In this document: piece after piece, positions 1 through 9,429 of the stretch
How the letters are laid out: every line of letters starts with the position of its first letter
Numbering within the stretch: position 1 is the stretch's first letter
Source of the DNA: Saccoglossus kowalevskii
Lineage: Eukaryota; Hemichordata; Enteropneusta; Harrimaniidae
DNA length: 26,749 nucleotides
Assembly (NCBI RefSeq): GCF_000003605.2
Contig: NW_003145791.1
Span: 144,719-171,467 of the forward strand
Reading direction: 5' to 3'
The notes under the pieces: model-generated
Database searches by the model: none
What the model saw: only the letters and a program-made list of their open reading frames with translations
What the model was told of the DNA's origin: nothing
Position numbers and translations under genes: made by a program

Positions 1-560
1 AAGCCAGTCGAAGTCGTCAAAGAACGAACAAAGTCGAAGAACTAACACAGTTGACAGCTGTAGGTCACGTGCAACAACAGACACGAGGAGCATGGCTGCT
101 CTCCAAATGGGTCCCTTCTTTTGTATTGACCCCTAAGGATTGCTAATCCCCCTCTCTAACTCTTCCCCCAAAAATAATATATCGCCCCTTTTAAAATGTA
201 ATGACCCACAAATTAATGAATATTCATGAGCACAGAAACTGCTACGTCATGAATAAATTAGCATAATTTTAAAAAAATTTGCATAAAGTGTAGGTACTCC
301 TTCTGGAGCTCTGCCATTTTGTTATTTTTATATTGTAAGAAATAACAATGTAGTACCGGCTGGGAGAAATAGTAAGATAAAAAGATGAAATAGTATCGGC
401 TGGGAGGTCATAGTTTACGTTATTGTACGCATGCTCACGACAATTATTTGTGGCTGTTACTATTGCCATCGTTCCTCCAACTATTTTTTGGATGATTCTA
501 ACGTATAAACTATTTTCAAAGCATTGTACGCGATTCATTGACAGTCATGACATGTACTAG
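1..560. other. Upstream intergenic sequence, no gene seen
   Basis: AT-rich sequence with no convincing coding frame on either strand. It holds a CAGCTG and a CACGTG E-box near 56-71. A short direct repeat, TAGTAYCGGCTGGGAG, occurs at 351-366 and 391-406 with a 40-bp period. The small minus-strand frame over 269-538 has no recognisable domain and is probably chance. Confidence 0.5.
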
Positions 561-591
561 TATTTATTCTTCATGTAAACAAACATGACGG

Positions 592-777
592 GACTATATA
601 ATACTTATGATTATAACTGGAACGAATATTCCTATGCCAACGGGAGGACTACACAATTAATTAAATAGCGGTTACTAGCATAAACAGCGGAAGTTGTCGT
701 TCTGCGATATTTCTCGGGGCATCGTCTGCAACAGTCATTTCTATTTAATCGGTTTGCTGTTGCAATTGTACGTCAAC
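592..777 (+). promoter_or_regulatory. Probable BTBD19 promoter and 5' UTR
   Basis: This stretch lies directly before the BTBD19 start codon. It contains a TATA-like CTATATAATA at 594-603 and an ETS-like GCGGAAGT near 687-694. An in-frame TAG at 676-678 closes the reading frame upstream of the chosen ATG. The transcription start cannot be placed from sequence alone. The call rests on position and motifs, which are short and common. Confidence 0.35.
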
Positions 778-860
778 ATGGCAAATGAACAGTTCATGAA
801 GGGAGATATTTCTCTCTTTGCCCGGGAGATGAGAAAATTGATAAACCACAAGGACATGAG
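778..860 (+). CDS. BTBD19: BTBD19 coding exon 1
   Basis: Encodes residues 1-27 and two bases of codon 28: an N-terminal amphipathic helix (FAREMRKLINHKDM) that typically precedes the BTB strand. It ends at a consensus donor, ATGAG|GTAAGA. The split codon is completed by the T that opens exon 2, giving Ser of the SDV motif. The exon is 83 nt, too short to stand out as an open frame by itself. Confidence 0.88.
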
Positions 861-3800
861 GTAAGAACAAATATCGACGACGACAGTTCTAATCAAGTTG
901 TGTACTTTAAAATGCAGCATATATGTCATCCATGACGAAGTAATACGATGTAAAATGTTGACAGTGGTAGAATTTACGTATAGTAGTTTGTATTCTGGTC
1001 GGGTTGAAGTAAAAGTTAAGCGAATGCCATTTGGCCTTCACTGTACCCGGTTGTCCAGTGTAATCAGTTATTTTGGTGATGGCGCCCTCTCGTGGTCGAT
1101 ATATTATCATACTTTTGTTTTATTTTCAGTGATGTCAAGTTTGTGGTAGGTGAAAATAGACGTACAATATTCGCACATCGTTGTGTTTTGTCCTCGCGTT
1201 GTGAAGTATTCCGTGCAATGTTTTCAGACCAGGCAGCATCGGGAGAAGATAACACAGTACCATTTATTCTCTCAGATGTGGACCCAGAGATATTTTTAGC
1301 TGTTCTAGAATTTATTTACACAAACTGTGTCACGTTAAGTGGCAAAATAGTAAGTTCATGTAAATTGCTCATTACCATGGTTACTGATAACTGTGCCATT
1401 ACAGACAACCAAAAATTTGAATAACTTTTTAACTAATAAAAAAATTAATTTTGGTGTGGTGTATAATCTGCATAAATAATAATGAAGTCATTGTAAACAA
1501 ACAATTAGACTGGCAAAGTCAGGACTTTATTTTTGTTTTACAAAAAAAAATATAATTAATTGACAATTTGGCCTTTTTAGCTTGATCACGAAAACTAGCC
1601 AAATCCCTTTCTTTCGCGGTCACGCAATCAATGTATTTAACATACTGTGAACCACTTTAGTTTTCGCAATTTTTTTCATGGAAAATCATGAAATTTTGTA
1701 GCATTGAAAACTATTTTGGCTTTCATGAAAATTTGTCTTCCTGAATGCCATAAAATTAATTACAAAAAATAAGCAGTTTACAGTATAGTATAAAGGTTTC
1801 ATAGAAACCATGGGGCAGTATGTGTGACCACTATTGTGATATATTCTTTGAACGGCACAATTTATTCTGCCAAAGTTTTGATACTACCTTTTGCAAATTT
1901 CTGTGTATTTCTCAATAATTTCTTTGTTAATTTTAAACTAATTGAAACAATATGCCATTGAAAAAAATTATGCTGGCCCATTTTGCCAACATCATGAAGT
2001 ACTGTAAAACACTTTATTTTCGCTTGGATTTAATTTTCGCTATTTTCGCTAAAGGAATGATTCAGTGAAAAATAAAATCCAGCGAATATACATTTTTTCC
2101 TATATTTTACATTCACCTCATCAAAAATCAGTGAAAATAAATTCCATACAAAACACCCAAAAAGCTTTTTCAGCAAAAATTAATTCCAGCTAAAATAAAG
2201 TAGTTTACAGTATTTGGTTAGGAATTGTGTCCTGAGATTACCGGTCTGATTCGCTCAACACACTAAGCAGTTAACAAAAAAGTAAATACTGCCCACTTGA
2301 AAGACTTTGTGGCATTCAGGGTTAGGACTATTGCATGCATTTACTGGGAACATAAAAACTATCCTTAGTGCATGTAAAAACTCACAACTTCATTGTCACA
2401 ATGTGATTCAGAGCCTATAAATTGGATTATTCTTGTTTGTCTGATATGTGCATGTTATTTGATGAAATGAATTTTGTACTAAAGATTAGAAACAATTGAC
2501 AAAATTTGGTGACATCTACACTTTCTGAAACTTTCTAGAAATATTATACCGCAGTGTTATTTTTGAACTTCAACTAATTTATTTGGAAATGTAATCAACA
2601 AATTCTGATTATAAATTTGTACGCCCGGAAAGTACCAGGATGTGTCATCTTTTGGGGTTATACATTTTGTAAGACTTCATTTCTGTTTACAGGCAGTTGA
2701 CGTGTTGGCATCCTCTATAGAGTATGGATTAGATGAACTAAAAAAACTTTGTGTAGAATATCTAATAGAAAGCTTGTCTGTGACCAATGCATGCTATGCA
2801 ATGCATGCAGCTGTTACTTACGGTCAAGATGAACTCAGGGAGTCTTGCTTGAAATTTATTGAAGAAAATACTAAGGTATGTACATGTCATGAAACCTGTC
2901 CGTGCTGGTTCAAGAGGCATTAAAATGTTCTCCACAGAAAATATTGAAGTGCCTTGGCTAATTAGCAAAACACTGTTAATTACTTTTATTTTGTTCATTG
3001 TTGGGATTATTACACCTTATAGGGGGGGGGGCGTACTTTATGATTGTATTTTTATATAATCATTGTACAACAACAAATATTAACTTAAGTTAAACAAAAA
3101 ACATTTTTATTTGCAATTATTACAACATAAATGGGCACCAGTCACGCATATTATGAAAACAAATATATGTTACCTAAAACACTGCTTAATTTGTACAAAG
3201 TTTTCACAAAATCAGTTGGAGATATTATGCACGACGACGCACACATACATTTATGCCTGGCACACTTGTGAGCATGTGCATATGTGTGTACATGCATGGC
3301 ACACACATGTATACATGGTACACACACAAACTAAATCCATCATTTTTGAGGAGTCATCTTAATGGATGACTATTATGATCAAAATGAGAAGCACATTGGA
3401 CCAGATTTGCATACATTTGAATAATTTACTGTTAATCTACTCCTGCACAGCTTTTATTTATTTTTTTTTAATTTGTAAAATTTATATTGCAGTTATTGAT
3501 ATTTGAAAATATGCAGATATATAACCGGCTTAATTATCATTCAAAACATACACTAGCAAATGAAGTCACTGCTTTATGTTTTATTTTCCAGTCTGTGTTC
3601 AAGACTGATGGGTTCCATGAAATGTCAGATGAATCCCTCTCTGTTGTTCTGGAAAGTGATAGATTGTTACTGGATGAGATGGACATACTGTCCTGTGTTA
3701 AACAGTGGGCCTTAGTCAATTCAGTAAGTTACTGTTTTTTTCCTCTGTCTGCTAAAACAATCAAAGTAAAAATACCGCAAAGCCCGAAAAATAAATCAGT

Positions 3801-6800
3801 TTTGAATTCAGTTTTTGTTTTTGTTTAGTTGACAATACTGACAAAACACTGCAAAAAAACAGTGATGTACACATTTTAACGGACTGCCAAAACCATGATT
3901 TTTTTTATCATAATCCATTTTCCCGAGATGATTATGATTTGATAATATTTCAGCAGTTCACAAAGATGATATTTTGTGATAGTCACTGTGACAGTGAATT
4001 TGAAATATTCACTACTACACAACTTCCAATTTGCCCCTCTTTTCATAAAATTTTAAACCATTTCCAGTGTAACTGTTTGTTTATAAACAACACAAACACA
4101 AACAATAAATGAAATAAGGTTATAAATGTGTATGAATTATATAATTTATATATAACAAAGAACTCTGCCCTGATATCAAGGAAATAAAATTCCAGATTCC
4201 TATTTATTTTCAGGATAACTATATTTTTGGCTTCTGTATGTCTACACAGATACGTAAAGAATTAAACATCGCTTTTCAATAAATCTTAGAATATAGATGC
4301 TATGGCGCAATGTATCAATATTTATGGTACTAATCATTGCATTTGAATAACACTTGGTACATACATGTGTAGGTACTTGTAAACAATCTTCAGACCTGAT
4401 TATTTTAGAATTTAAATCAATTCATACTTAATTACATAATCAGCTTAATAATTAGTAAATTTTCAGATTTTCCATCATTACATATCTATGAAACTTGGTA
4501 CAAGGTACCTAGCCTTGGTGCTATGTGCAGATCTGATTAGTTTTAGATTGAAATTCGTAACTAATTACGGTACATAATTTGCATGAACTATCCTATTGTT
4601 CAACAGATATTTCCTGTACTTCTCAATTTTCAATTAAACTTGGTACATAGACGCTCTTGAATAATAAACTTACTGGTTCTTTTTTACTTACCGATAGAAT
4701 TTAAATTCATGCTTATTAATTACCTAATTTGCAAAAAGTAAAAAACTTACAGATATACCAAGAACCACAGATTTAAATGAAACTGGGTACATTAGAGGTA
4801 CAGTATATCTCTCAATGAATTCAATGTTGAAATTTGTGTATATTAATGACCTGATTTAAATAATTAGCCAAATTTTAGATGTTCGCATAGATATCTCAAG
4901 ATCCACTCTTTAGATTTCAATGGTAAATCCTTGCATATTAAATATCAAATTTGCATAAAATGACCAATAAAAGTTTTTAAAATGGCTCTTAATATCCAGG
5001 GAAACTATACTCATTAAACATTGATCAATAATGAATCATTGATTACTGAAACAATAATAACAGAAATATAAAAATCAAATAGCTACCTCAATTTCCTGTG
5101 GATATCATTAGCCTTCCATCTTTTCTCTGTGTATTTGCAGTAACTGTGTTTAGGAAGTGCTATTTTTAGTCATTTATTTTTAACAATCAGACAATAAACA
5201 TAGAAAAAAAAATGAATATTTTGGTACTGTGGAATACTTTATTTTCACTGGAATTAATTTTCGCTGAAAAAGCTTTTTGGGCATTTTGTGTGGAATTTAT
5301 TTTCACTGATTTTTGATGAGTTTAATGTGAAATATGGGAAAAAAAGTATATTCGCTGGATTTTATTTTCACGGAAACATCCCTTCAGCAAAAATAGGGAA
5401 AATAAATTCCAAGCGAAAATAAAGTATTCTACAGTATATTAGACAATCCTTGTCAAAATAGAATTGGATACTTCAGATAGAAAGACAATGCTAAAAATAA
5501 TACTTTAAAGCATGGTGGTCGAATTTCATATAAATAATTGAATGTATTTTACACGCGTTGTGTACGTCGCTATGAGTCCCATATCGAACAGGACGCGGCA
5601 CGATGACCACTGCCCTTTAAACTGCAGACACCGTGAATGTACATTTGATTTGATTTAAGGTTGATTGAAACATTATCAAAAAAAACATTGAAAATTTGTA
5701 GTTTCTATAAAGACTGGAATAATTTTGAATCTTTCTAAAATAGAAAAAGGTACTTACAATCTAATCCAGGCATAGCTTAAAAGCTGCCTTAATTTGAGCT
5801 GCCTTAAAACTAGCCTAGGTTGCTTTTAAAACTGCCACATATCTAAATTGTGCAGCGTCATAGGTAAATACGGTACTACACAGAATAAGTTGAAATTATA
5901 AATGACATATACTGGTACTCACTTTAAAGATGATCAGTTGTTATGAAAAAGCAAAGCTAGCTATAGCCAGATTGGATGTTAAGTTACACCCAGACTGTAC
6001 TGTACCTACATGTACCTCCTTTTTTTTTAGAGAGAGACACATGTTTATTTTAAATTTATGCCCTAGGTATACACATGTCTCTAAGGAAAATTAATACCCA
6101 GCCATTCTCTTGTGAAATGCATATTTTGAATGGTTCCAGATTAAGAAACTCTTAGTAACAATCATGTATGTGGATGTTGAAACAGTTTCATTGAGAATTC
6201 ATTAATTTTTCGCCCCAAAACTGTGATGAAAAGAAATTCAACAGTATAAAATATGAGAATGATTTGCATATACATGTATCTGATTAAAATCTGATAGTGT
6301 TGCTAGATGTTTTATATATATATATAGTTGTCAGTTTTGAGCAGCTGATGCACTTTTCTAACTATGTGCATGTCGGCAGCCATAATTTGGTATTTTATAT
6401 TAAATATATAATAACATGATGGTCACTGTAGTAGCTATCAGTTGTGCCAGTTGTGATGACAAAATGACTAGTATAAATGTGATCCAATATTTCTCCTGCA
6501 GAATGTTATTGACATGTAATGATGTTGTTCTAGTGTGGCGTAAATTGGCTAACCATTTTCCTATTACCAATATCAAATATCAAGTTAAAGTAACCGGTAC
6601 AGTCTTCCAATCAAACTGTAAACAATGCTGTCAGGTCTTACATTTCTGATGGTTTTCTTTGTTTTCACTGTATTTATATAGGCTGTAGTGCATAAAAAAA
6701 TTGGCATTGTAGCAGAGTCTGTCATATCACATGTTAGGTTACCTTTGCTCTCAGCTGAGGAACTCAAAAAGACGGAACAAGACAACAAGAAGGAGCCATT

Positions 6801-7301
6801 CGTACCTGTAAGTTGAAAAATCAGACTTAGAACAAACTTTCTTGTAAGACATCTTTTATGTTATGTTATATGTACCTAGCATCATTTAATTTTTTTTTTT
6901 TGCCCCCCCCCCCAAAAAAAATAGAATAGGGTAGGATAGAGTATTTTATTTGGAACATACATAATAAAGGTTGTGTCAAGTCAAGAAAAATGATCTATAC
7001 ATGATTATTTTGTTCTCAGTTTAATAGATGGTTGAAATCAGGGACCTGGTCTATTGCCAAGGGGTAGATAGATTATCTTTTCTATTTTGAGCAAGTTTCT
7101 CATTGTTTCACTGTGTTTTTACAGGTTGCTATGGTGTCGTTTGCCTGGAAGTACCATGCACTGCGACAACCCGAGTGGGGGAATCCACAAACTAAGTTGA
7201 GGAGAGGAACCACACATAGAGACACGCATGATGGATTACTTCGCTGGGACGAACAGACATCTAAAGGCGGCAAAGAAGGCTGGTCCTCTCTTGTGTCATG
7301 A
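778..7301 (+). CDS. BTBD19: BTBD19-like BTB/BACK domain protein, complete six-exon gene
   Basis: Six exons (778-860, 1130-1349, 2693-2875, 3592-3723, 6682-6807, 7125-7301) join in one frame to 306 residues; human BTBD19 is about 290. All introns are GT-AG. Intron 1 splits a codon and the rest are phase 0. The BTB fold spans about residues 18-125, with SDVKFVVG at 28-35, FAHRCVLSSR at 42-51 and LEFIYT at 87-92. A BACK-like helical region follows to about 240. The ATG has a strong context (A at -3, G at +4) and an upstream in-frame stop. Motif order and the EYGLDEL and KWxALR-like segments match BTBD19 rather than kelch proteins, and no kelch repeats follow. BTB-BACK proteins commonly dimerise and can recruit CUL3, but the specific role of BTBD19 is poorly known; CUL3 binding here is inference. 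Confidence 0.9.
861..1129 (+). other. BTBD19 intron 1 (269 bp)
   Basis: Short GT-AG intron ending in a T-rich tract before CAG at 1127-1129. No repeat or RNA element is recognised inside it. Confidence 0.8.
1130..1349 (+). CDS. BTBD19: BTBD19 coding exon 2 (BTB core)
   Basis: Encodes residues 28-101 and most of the BTB fold: SDVKFVVGENRRTIFAHR (the beta1-beta2 and helix A2 region), the CVLSSRCEVFRAMF dimer helix, ILSDVDPEIFLAVLEFIYTN and the start of the last BTB helices. The acceptor is TTTTCAG|T and the donor ATA|GTAAGT. The open frame runs on into the intron for 25 codons, but the in-frame join to exon 3 and the family match place the boundary at 1349. Confidence 0.9.
1643..1785. mobile_element. 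TA-flanked palindromic MITE, short relative
   Basis: The left end begins TACTGTGAACCACTTTAGTT and the right end closes with AGCAGTTTACAGTA. These are imperfect inverted repeats of roughly 35 bp bounded by TA. The ends resemble those of the 213-bp element downstream, but the centre differs (TTCATGAAAATTTGTC-like). TA flanks suggest Tc1/mariner-type mobilisation, which is inference. No coding capacity. Confidence 0.6.
2000..2212 (+). mobile_element. 213-bp TA-flanked palindromic MITE, copy 1
   Basis: About 40-bp imperfect terminal inverted repeats: the left end starts TACTGTAAAACACTTTATTT, and the reverse complement of the right end starts TACTGTAAACTACTTTATTT. TA lies at both ends, as expected for Tc1/mariner-type insertion. 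The centre is asymmetric, which allows orientation to be assigned. The interior repeats a CAGYGAAAATAAATTCCA-like word, so the element is itself built of small modules. A second copy lies at 5225-5436 in reverse orientation. Confidence 0.8.
2693..2875 (+). CDS. BTBD19: BTBD19 coding exon 3 (BTB end, BACK start)
   Basis: Encodes residues 102-162: the last BTB helices (DVLASSIEYGLDELKKLCVEYL) and the first BACK helices (NACYAMHAAVTYGQDELRESCLKFIEENTK). The acceptor is TTTACAG|GCA and the donor AAG|GTATGT, both phase 0. The YG-DEL-C pattern occurs twice, as is usual across the BTB-BACK junction in this family. Confidence 0.9.
2876..3591 (+). other. BTBD19 intron 3
   Basis: 716-bp GT-AG intron. 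It contains a G10 run at 3022-3031 and a CA/TG-rich alternating purine-pyrimidine stretch at 3238-3328. No gene or transposon is recognised. Confidence 0.75.
3238..3328. repeat. Cryptic CA/TG simple repeat
   Basis: A mosaic of CACACA, TGTGTG and ACATGTAT words rather than a pure dinucleotide array, for example CATATGTGTGTACATGCATG. Such alternating purine-pyrimidine DNA can adopt the Z form under supercoiling; whether it does so here is unknown. Confidence 0.6.
3592..3723 (+). CDS. BTBD19: BTBD19 coding exon 4 (BACK)
   Basis: Encodes residues 163-206, SVFKTDGFHEMSDESLSVVL followed by ESDRLLLDEMDILSCVKQWA. This is a BACK-domain signature: an F..L....L..LL.SD.L..DE...... ..W pattern. The acceptor is TTTTCCAG and the donor TCA|GTAAGT, both phase 0. 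Confidence 0.9.
4200..4985. repeat. Diverged ~143-bp tandem repeat
   Basis: The landmark CTTGGTAC recurs at 4353, 4494, 4639 and (as CTGGGTAC) 4783, giving spacings of 141, 145 and 144 bp. Between landmarks a GAATTTAAATTCATACTTAA-like block and an AATTTGCA block recur at matching offsets. Copies are strongly diverged, so this is an old satellite-like array. The outer limits are approximate. Confidence 0.6.
5225..5436 (-). mobile_element. 212-bp TA-flanked palindromic MITE, copy 2 (inverted)
   Basis: The reverse complement aligns end to end with 2000-2212, including the asymmetric middle (CAAAAATCAGTGAAAATAAA and CCCAAAAAGCTTTTTCAGC), with well over four-fifths identity by eye. The ends are TACTGTGGAATACTTTATTT and its inverted partner, flanked by TA. 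This establishes the element as a family and confirms its limits. Confidence 0.82.
5505..5620. mobile_element. 116-bp TTAA-flanked MITE
   Basis: TTAA lies at both ends (5505-5508 and 5617-5620), inside TTTAAAGCATGGTGGTCG on the left and TGACCACTGCCCTTTAAA on the right, which are inverted repeats of about 14 bp. The right end resembles the right end of the 302-bp element at 13113-13414 (shared CCCATAT, then GCG-rich, then GAC-AC-GCCCTTTAA). TTAA target sites point to a piggyBac- or Kolobok-like source. Confidence 0.6.
6682..6807 (+). CDS. BTBD19: BTBD19 coding exon 5
   Basis: Encodes residues 207-248, starting AVVHKKIGIVAESVISHVRL and ending KKEPFVP. It contains the VRLPLLSAEEL motif (helix, then LL-S-EEL) typical of the BACK C-terminal helices, also seen in the BTBD19 family. 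The acceptor is TATATAG|GCT, with a weak pyrimidine tract, and the donor CCT|GTAAGT. It would be missed by open-frame length alone. Confidence 0.88.
6808..7124 (+). other. BTBD19 intron 5
   Basis: 317-bp GT-AG intron containing a compound homopolymer, T12 (6890-6901), G, C11 (6903-6913), A8 (6914-6921). The acceptor is TTTTTACAG. Nothing else is recognised. Confidence 0.75.
7125..7301 (+). CDS. BTBD19: BTBD19 coding exon 6 (C-terminal tail and stop)
   Basis: Encodes residues 249-306 and a TGA stop. It opens with VAMVSFAWKYHALRQPE, which matches the W-K-x-HALR segment of BTBD19. A basic tail, KLRRGTTHRDTHDGLLRWDE, follows. The RRGT-xR-xH run also occurs near the C terminus of BTBD19 proteins and supports orthology. 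The last residues (GGKEGWSSLVS) look unstructured. Confidence 0.88.
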   Translation, partial: VAMVSFAWKYHALRQPEWGNPQTKLRRGTTHRDTHDGLLRWDEQTSKGGKEGWSSLVS

Positions 7302-7582
7302 GACCACTGAATTCTCTTCTAGTCTTCAGATTTTTAAGCAAATAAGTTTACCTAATACTTCTCCTGCTGTTTTTTCTCATTCATTTCGTTGAGGCTATCA
7401 GCGGGAGATGTGTTAATCTTTTCAACTACAAAGACATTTTTGTTACCTTTTTTTCATATTTTTGTAGAATTGTTGATCAAAACCAATGGTAATTTATTTC
7501 CATTTGATCAAAAATTAACAGAGATATCATAGAAAAATACATACAAATGTACAAAATATTGCACAAAAAATTTGCTGGGAAA

Positions 7583-7611
7583 AATAAAGACATTCATAGG
7601 TTTACAATAAA
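7583..7611 (+). terminator. Candidate BTBD19 polyadenylation signals
   Basis: AATAAA occurs at 7583-7588 and 7606-7611, about 280-310 bp after the stop codon, a plausible 3' UTR length. Other AATAAA motifs at 8748-8753 and 8980-8985 could serve longer 3' UTRs. The sequence is AT-rich, so each motif alone is weak evidence. Confidence 0.5.
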
Positions 7612-7619
7612 GCCTACAT

Positions 7620-9420
7620 AACAGACAGTATTAGTTTGTTGAGTAGTTCTGCCAATTGCTCTACTATTCCAAGTAGCACTGTTGATGAAATCCTAGTAGA
7701 GGGGTAGTCAATTGAATTATTTGCTGATGCACTCACTCAAAATGAATGGTTTGTCTTCAGGCTTGATACGTGTAATATTATATGGGAAATGTTATTTTTG
7801 TGTAGGCTGTAATCGGTTTTTGTTGAATATATACAGCAACATTTGTGTAATACCAGTGGGAAAAGTTCCTGTGAAGCCAGTGGGAGATTTCATTGTTTTA
7901 ATTCAATTAGAGTGGGCAGCAGCAGCAAATTGGCTGCCTTCACATTTGTCTGGCTTGAACAAACTGAGCATTTGATTTACACACCAAAGAAAATCATTTA
8001 TCCCATTCCTATCACAGTTTATTTATTGTCATGTAAATATCATGTGGATTTAATTTTTTATTTTATTTTTTATTTAAGACAGAAAAAGAATTACACAAGA
8101 ATATACAAACTAAGTGGGAAAAAAAAATTAAAAACAAATTAAAAAACATGCAAGGTCATTTGGGGTTATTTATCCATACACTCTTTCATCATAAATTTGT
8201 AAAAAACTAAACTACAAATGGTAAAGTACAATAATGAAATCTACAGCATAACTGGTACCAAAACAGTTTACACTATTTCTAAACACTAGAGCCATCCTCA
8301 AAATTTGTAAACACAGGTGGGTGGTTCTTCATGTTAGTTTGATAAAGATAGAATTTTCCAATAATCAGCAAGTGATTTAATATTTGAGAAAAGTCTGGGA
8401 GCCTAAAATCACATGTTGAAGAGTTGGAAAGCTAGGCAATTCTACCAGAGCTGCAAAGGACTGTTTGAAAAAAGTCGTTGTCAGTGTAATTTCAACAACT
8501 ATAAATGCAAAAATTGTAATACAAAGTGGAGTTAACAGATTTGTCTGCAGTACTTTGCCCATTTTTACGCCAACACTGCGGCTTTATGTGACAAAACAAA
8601 TGAATTCTAAAAATATCAGAACCGCAATTGTTTATTTTGCATTTGAGAGTTTTTCAAACTTCTAACACTGGTTTATCCAATATTCACACTCGGTAAATAC
8701 CTATTGTATTCATGCAAACATTATGACACTTATATTTCTACACATACAATAAAAGTTTGTTTTGCATAAAAACCTATCCCTGATTCTCTTTGTTGCCTTT
8801 ACCAATACTAGTCCATTATGTCAATACCTGCATAGCATTTTGAGATCTTGTTTGTTGTTGTCTAGCCTGGTATACCTCACATGACATCTCTACAATACCC
8901 AAACAGTGTTTTTGAAGAATTTGTTTGTTGTCTAGCCTGGTATACCTCACATGACATCTCTACAATACACAATATTGTAAATAAAGTATTTAAGGAAATT
9001 TAACTTTTTCTTTGTCATTTTTTGATTATTTTAACAAGAATTCTTTACAATTTATTGTTTTGCTTGTAATCTTCAGGCATGTACTTGCATTATTCAATGA
9101 AACTTGTCTGAACCAATCACTAAAGAGATAGATTTGGGTGTTTGGAGTTCTTTAATACAAGCAAGTGTAATTTTTAGGCAGGTTTACTAGGATATATATC
9201 AAATATCGTTTGACAGCAAAGGATCACATTGACTTCAGAGTATTCAATAATGTATAAAAAAATATTCTGAATCTTTTGGTGTATCTGAATATGAATTTAC
9301 AAACATGAATTTATGCATGCTCAGCATCAGACTGATTGTGGTTTTGATTCCCATGGTGAAGCAGTGTGGAGATGTTTTGGTTGTCCCTTTCTTCTCTAGA
9401 TTGCATGGGTATAGATACCA
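7620..9420. other. Gene-free region after BTBD19
   Basis: AT-rich sequence. Frames over 7712-7975, 7843-8142 and 8465-8665 overlap in different registers, are low in complexity and show no domain. The region holds one short direct duplication at 8855-8968. It could be partly 3' UTR if a distal AATAAA is used. Confidence 0.5.
8855..8968. repeat. Direct duplication with 70-bp period
   Basis: A 44-bp segment containing GTCTAGCCTGGTATACCTCA and CATGACATCTCTACAATAC occurs at 8855-8898 and again at 8925-8968, essentially identical and exactly 70 bp apart. An AATAAA at 8980-8985 follows the second copy. The near identity suggests a recent local duplication. Confidence 0.85.
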
Positions 9421-9429
9421 TTCACAAAT

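Larger units (their letters stand above)
1350..2692 (+). other. BTBD19 intron 2, with two palindromic MITEs
   Basis: GT-AG intron of 1343 bp. It holds two TA-flanked inverted-repeat elements (1643-1785 and 2000-2212), described separately. The remaining sequence is AT-rich without coding signal. Confidence 0.8.
3724..6681 (+). other. BTBD19 intron 4, repeat-rich
   Basis: The largest intron, 2958 bp. It carries a diverged 143-bp tandem repeat, the second copy of the 213-bp palindromic MITE and a 116-bp TTAA-flanked element. A frame at 6416-6649 starting MMVTVVAISC has no domain and ends before the exon 5 acceptor, so it is judged chance. Confidence 0.8.

Noticed and set aside
3022-3031. G10 run as a possible G-quadruplex
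   Set aside because: A single homopolymer without spaced G-runs; more likely a slippage-prone tract.
6416-6649. 77-codon open frame inside intron 4 of BTBD19
   Set aside because: No domain. It is not bounded by a usable donor, and the neighbouring exon 5 joins exon 4 directly in phase 0.
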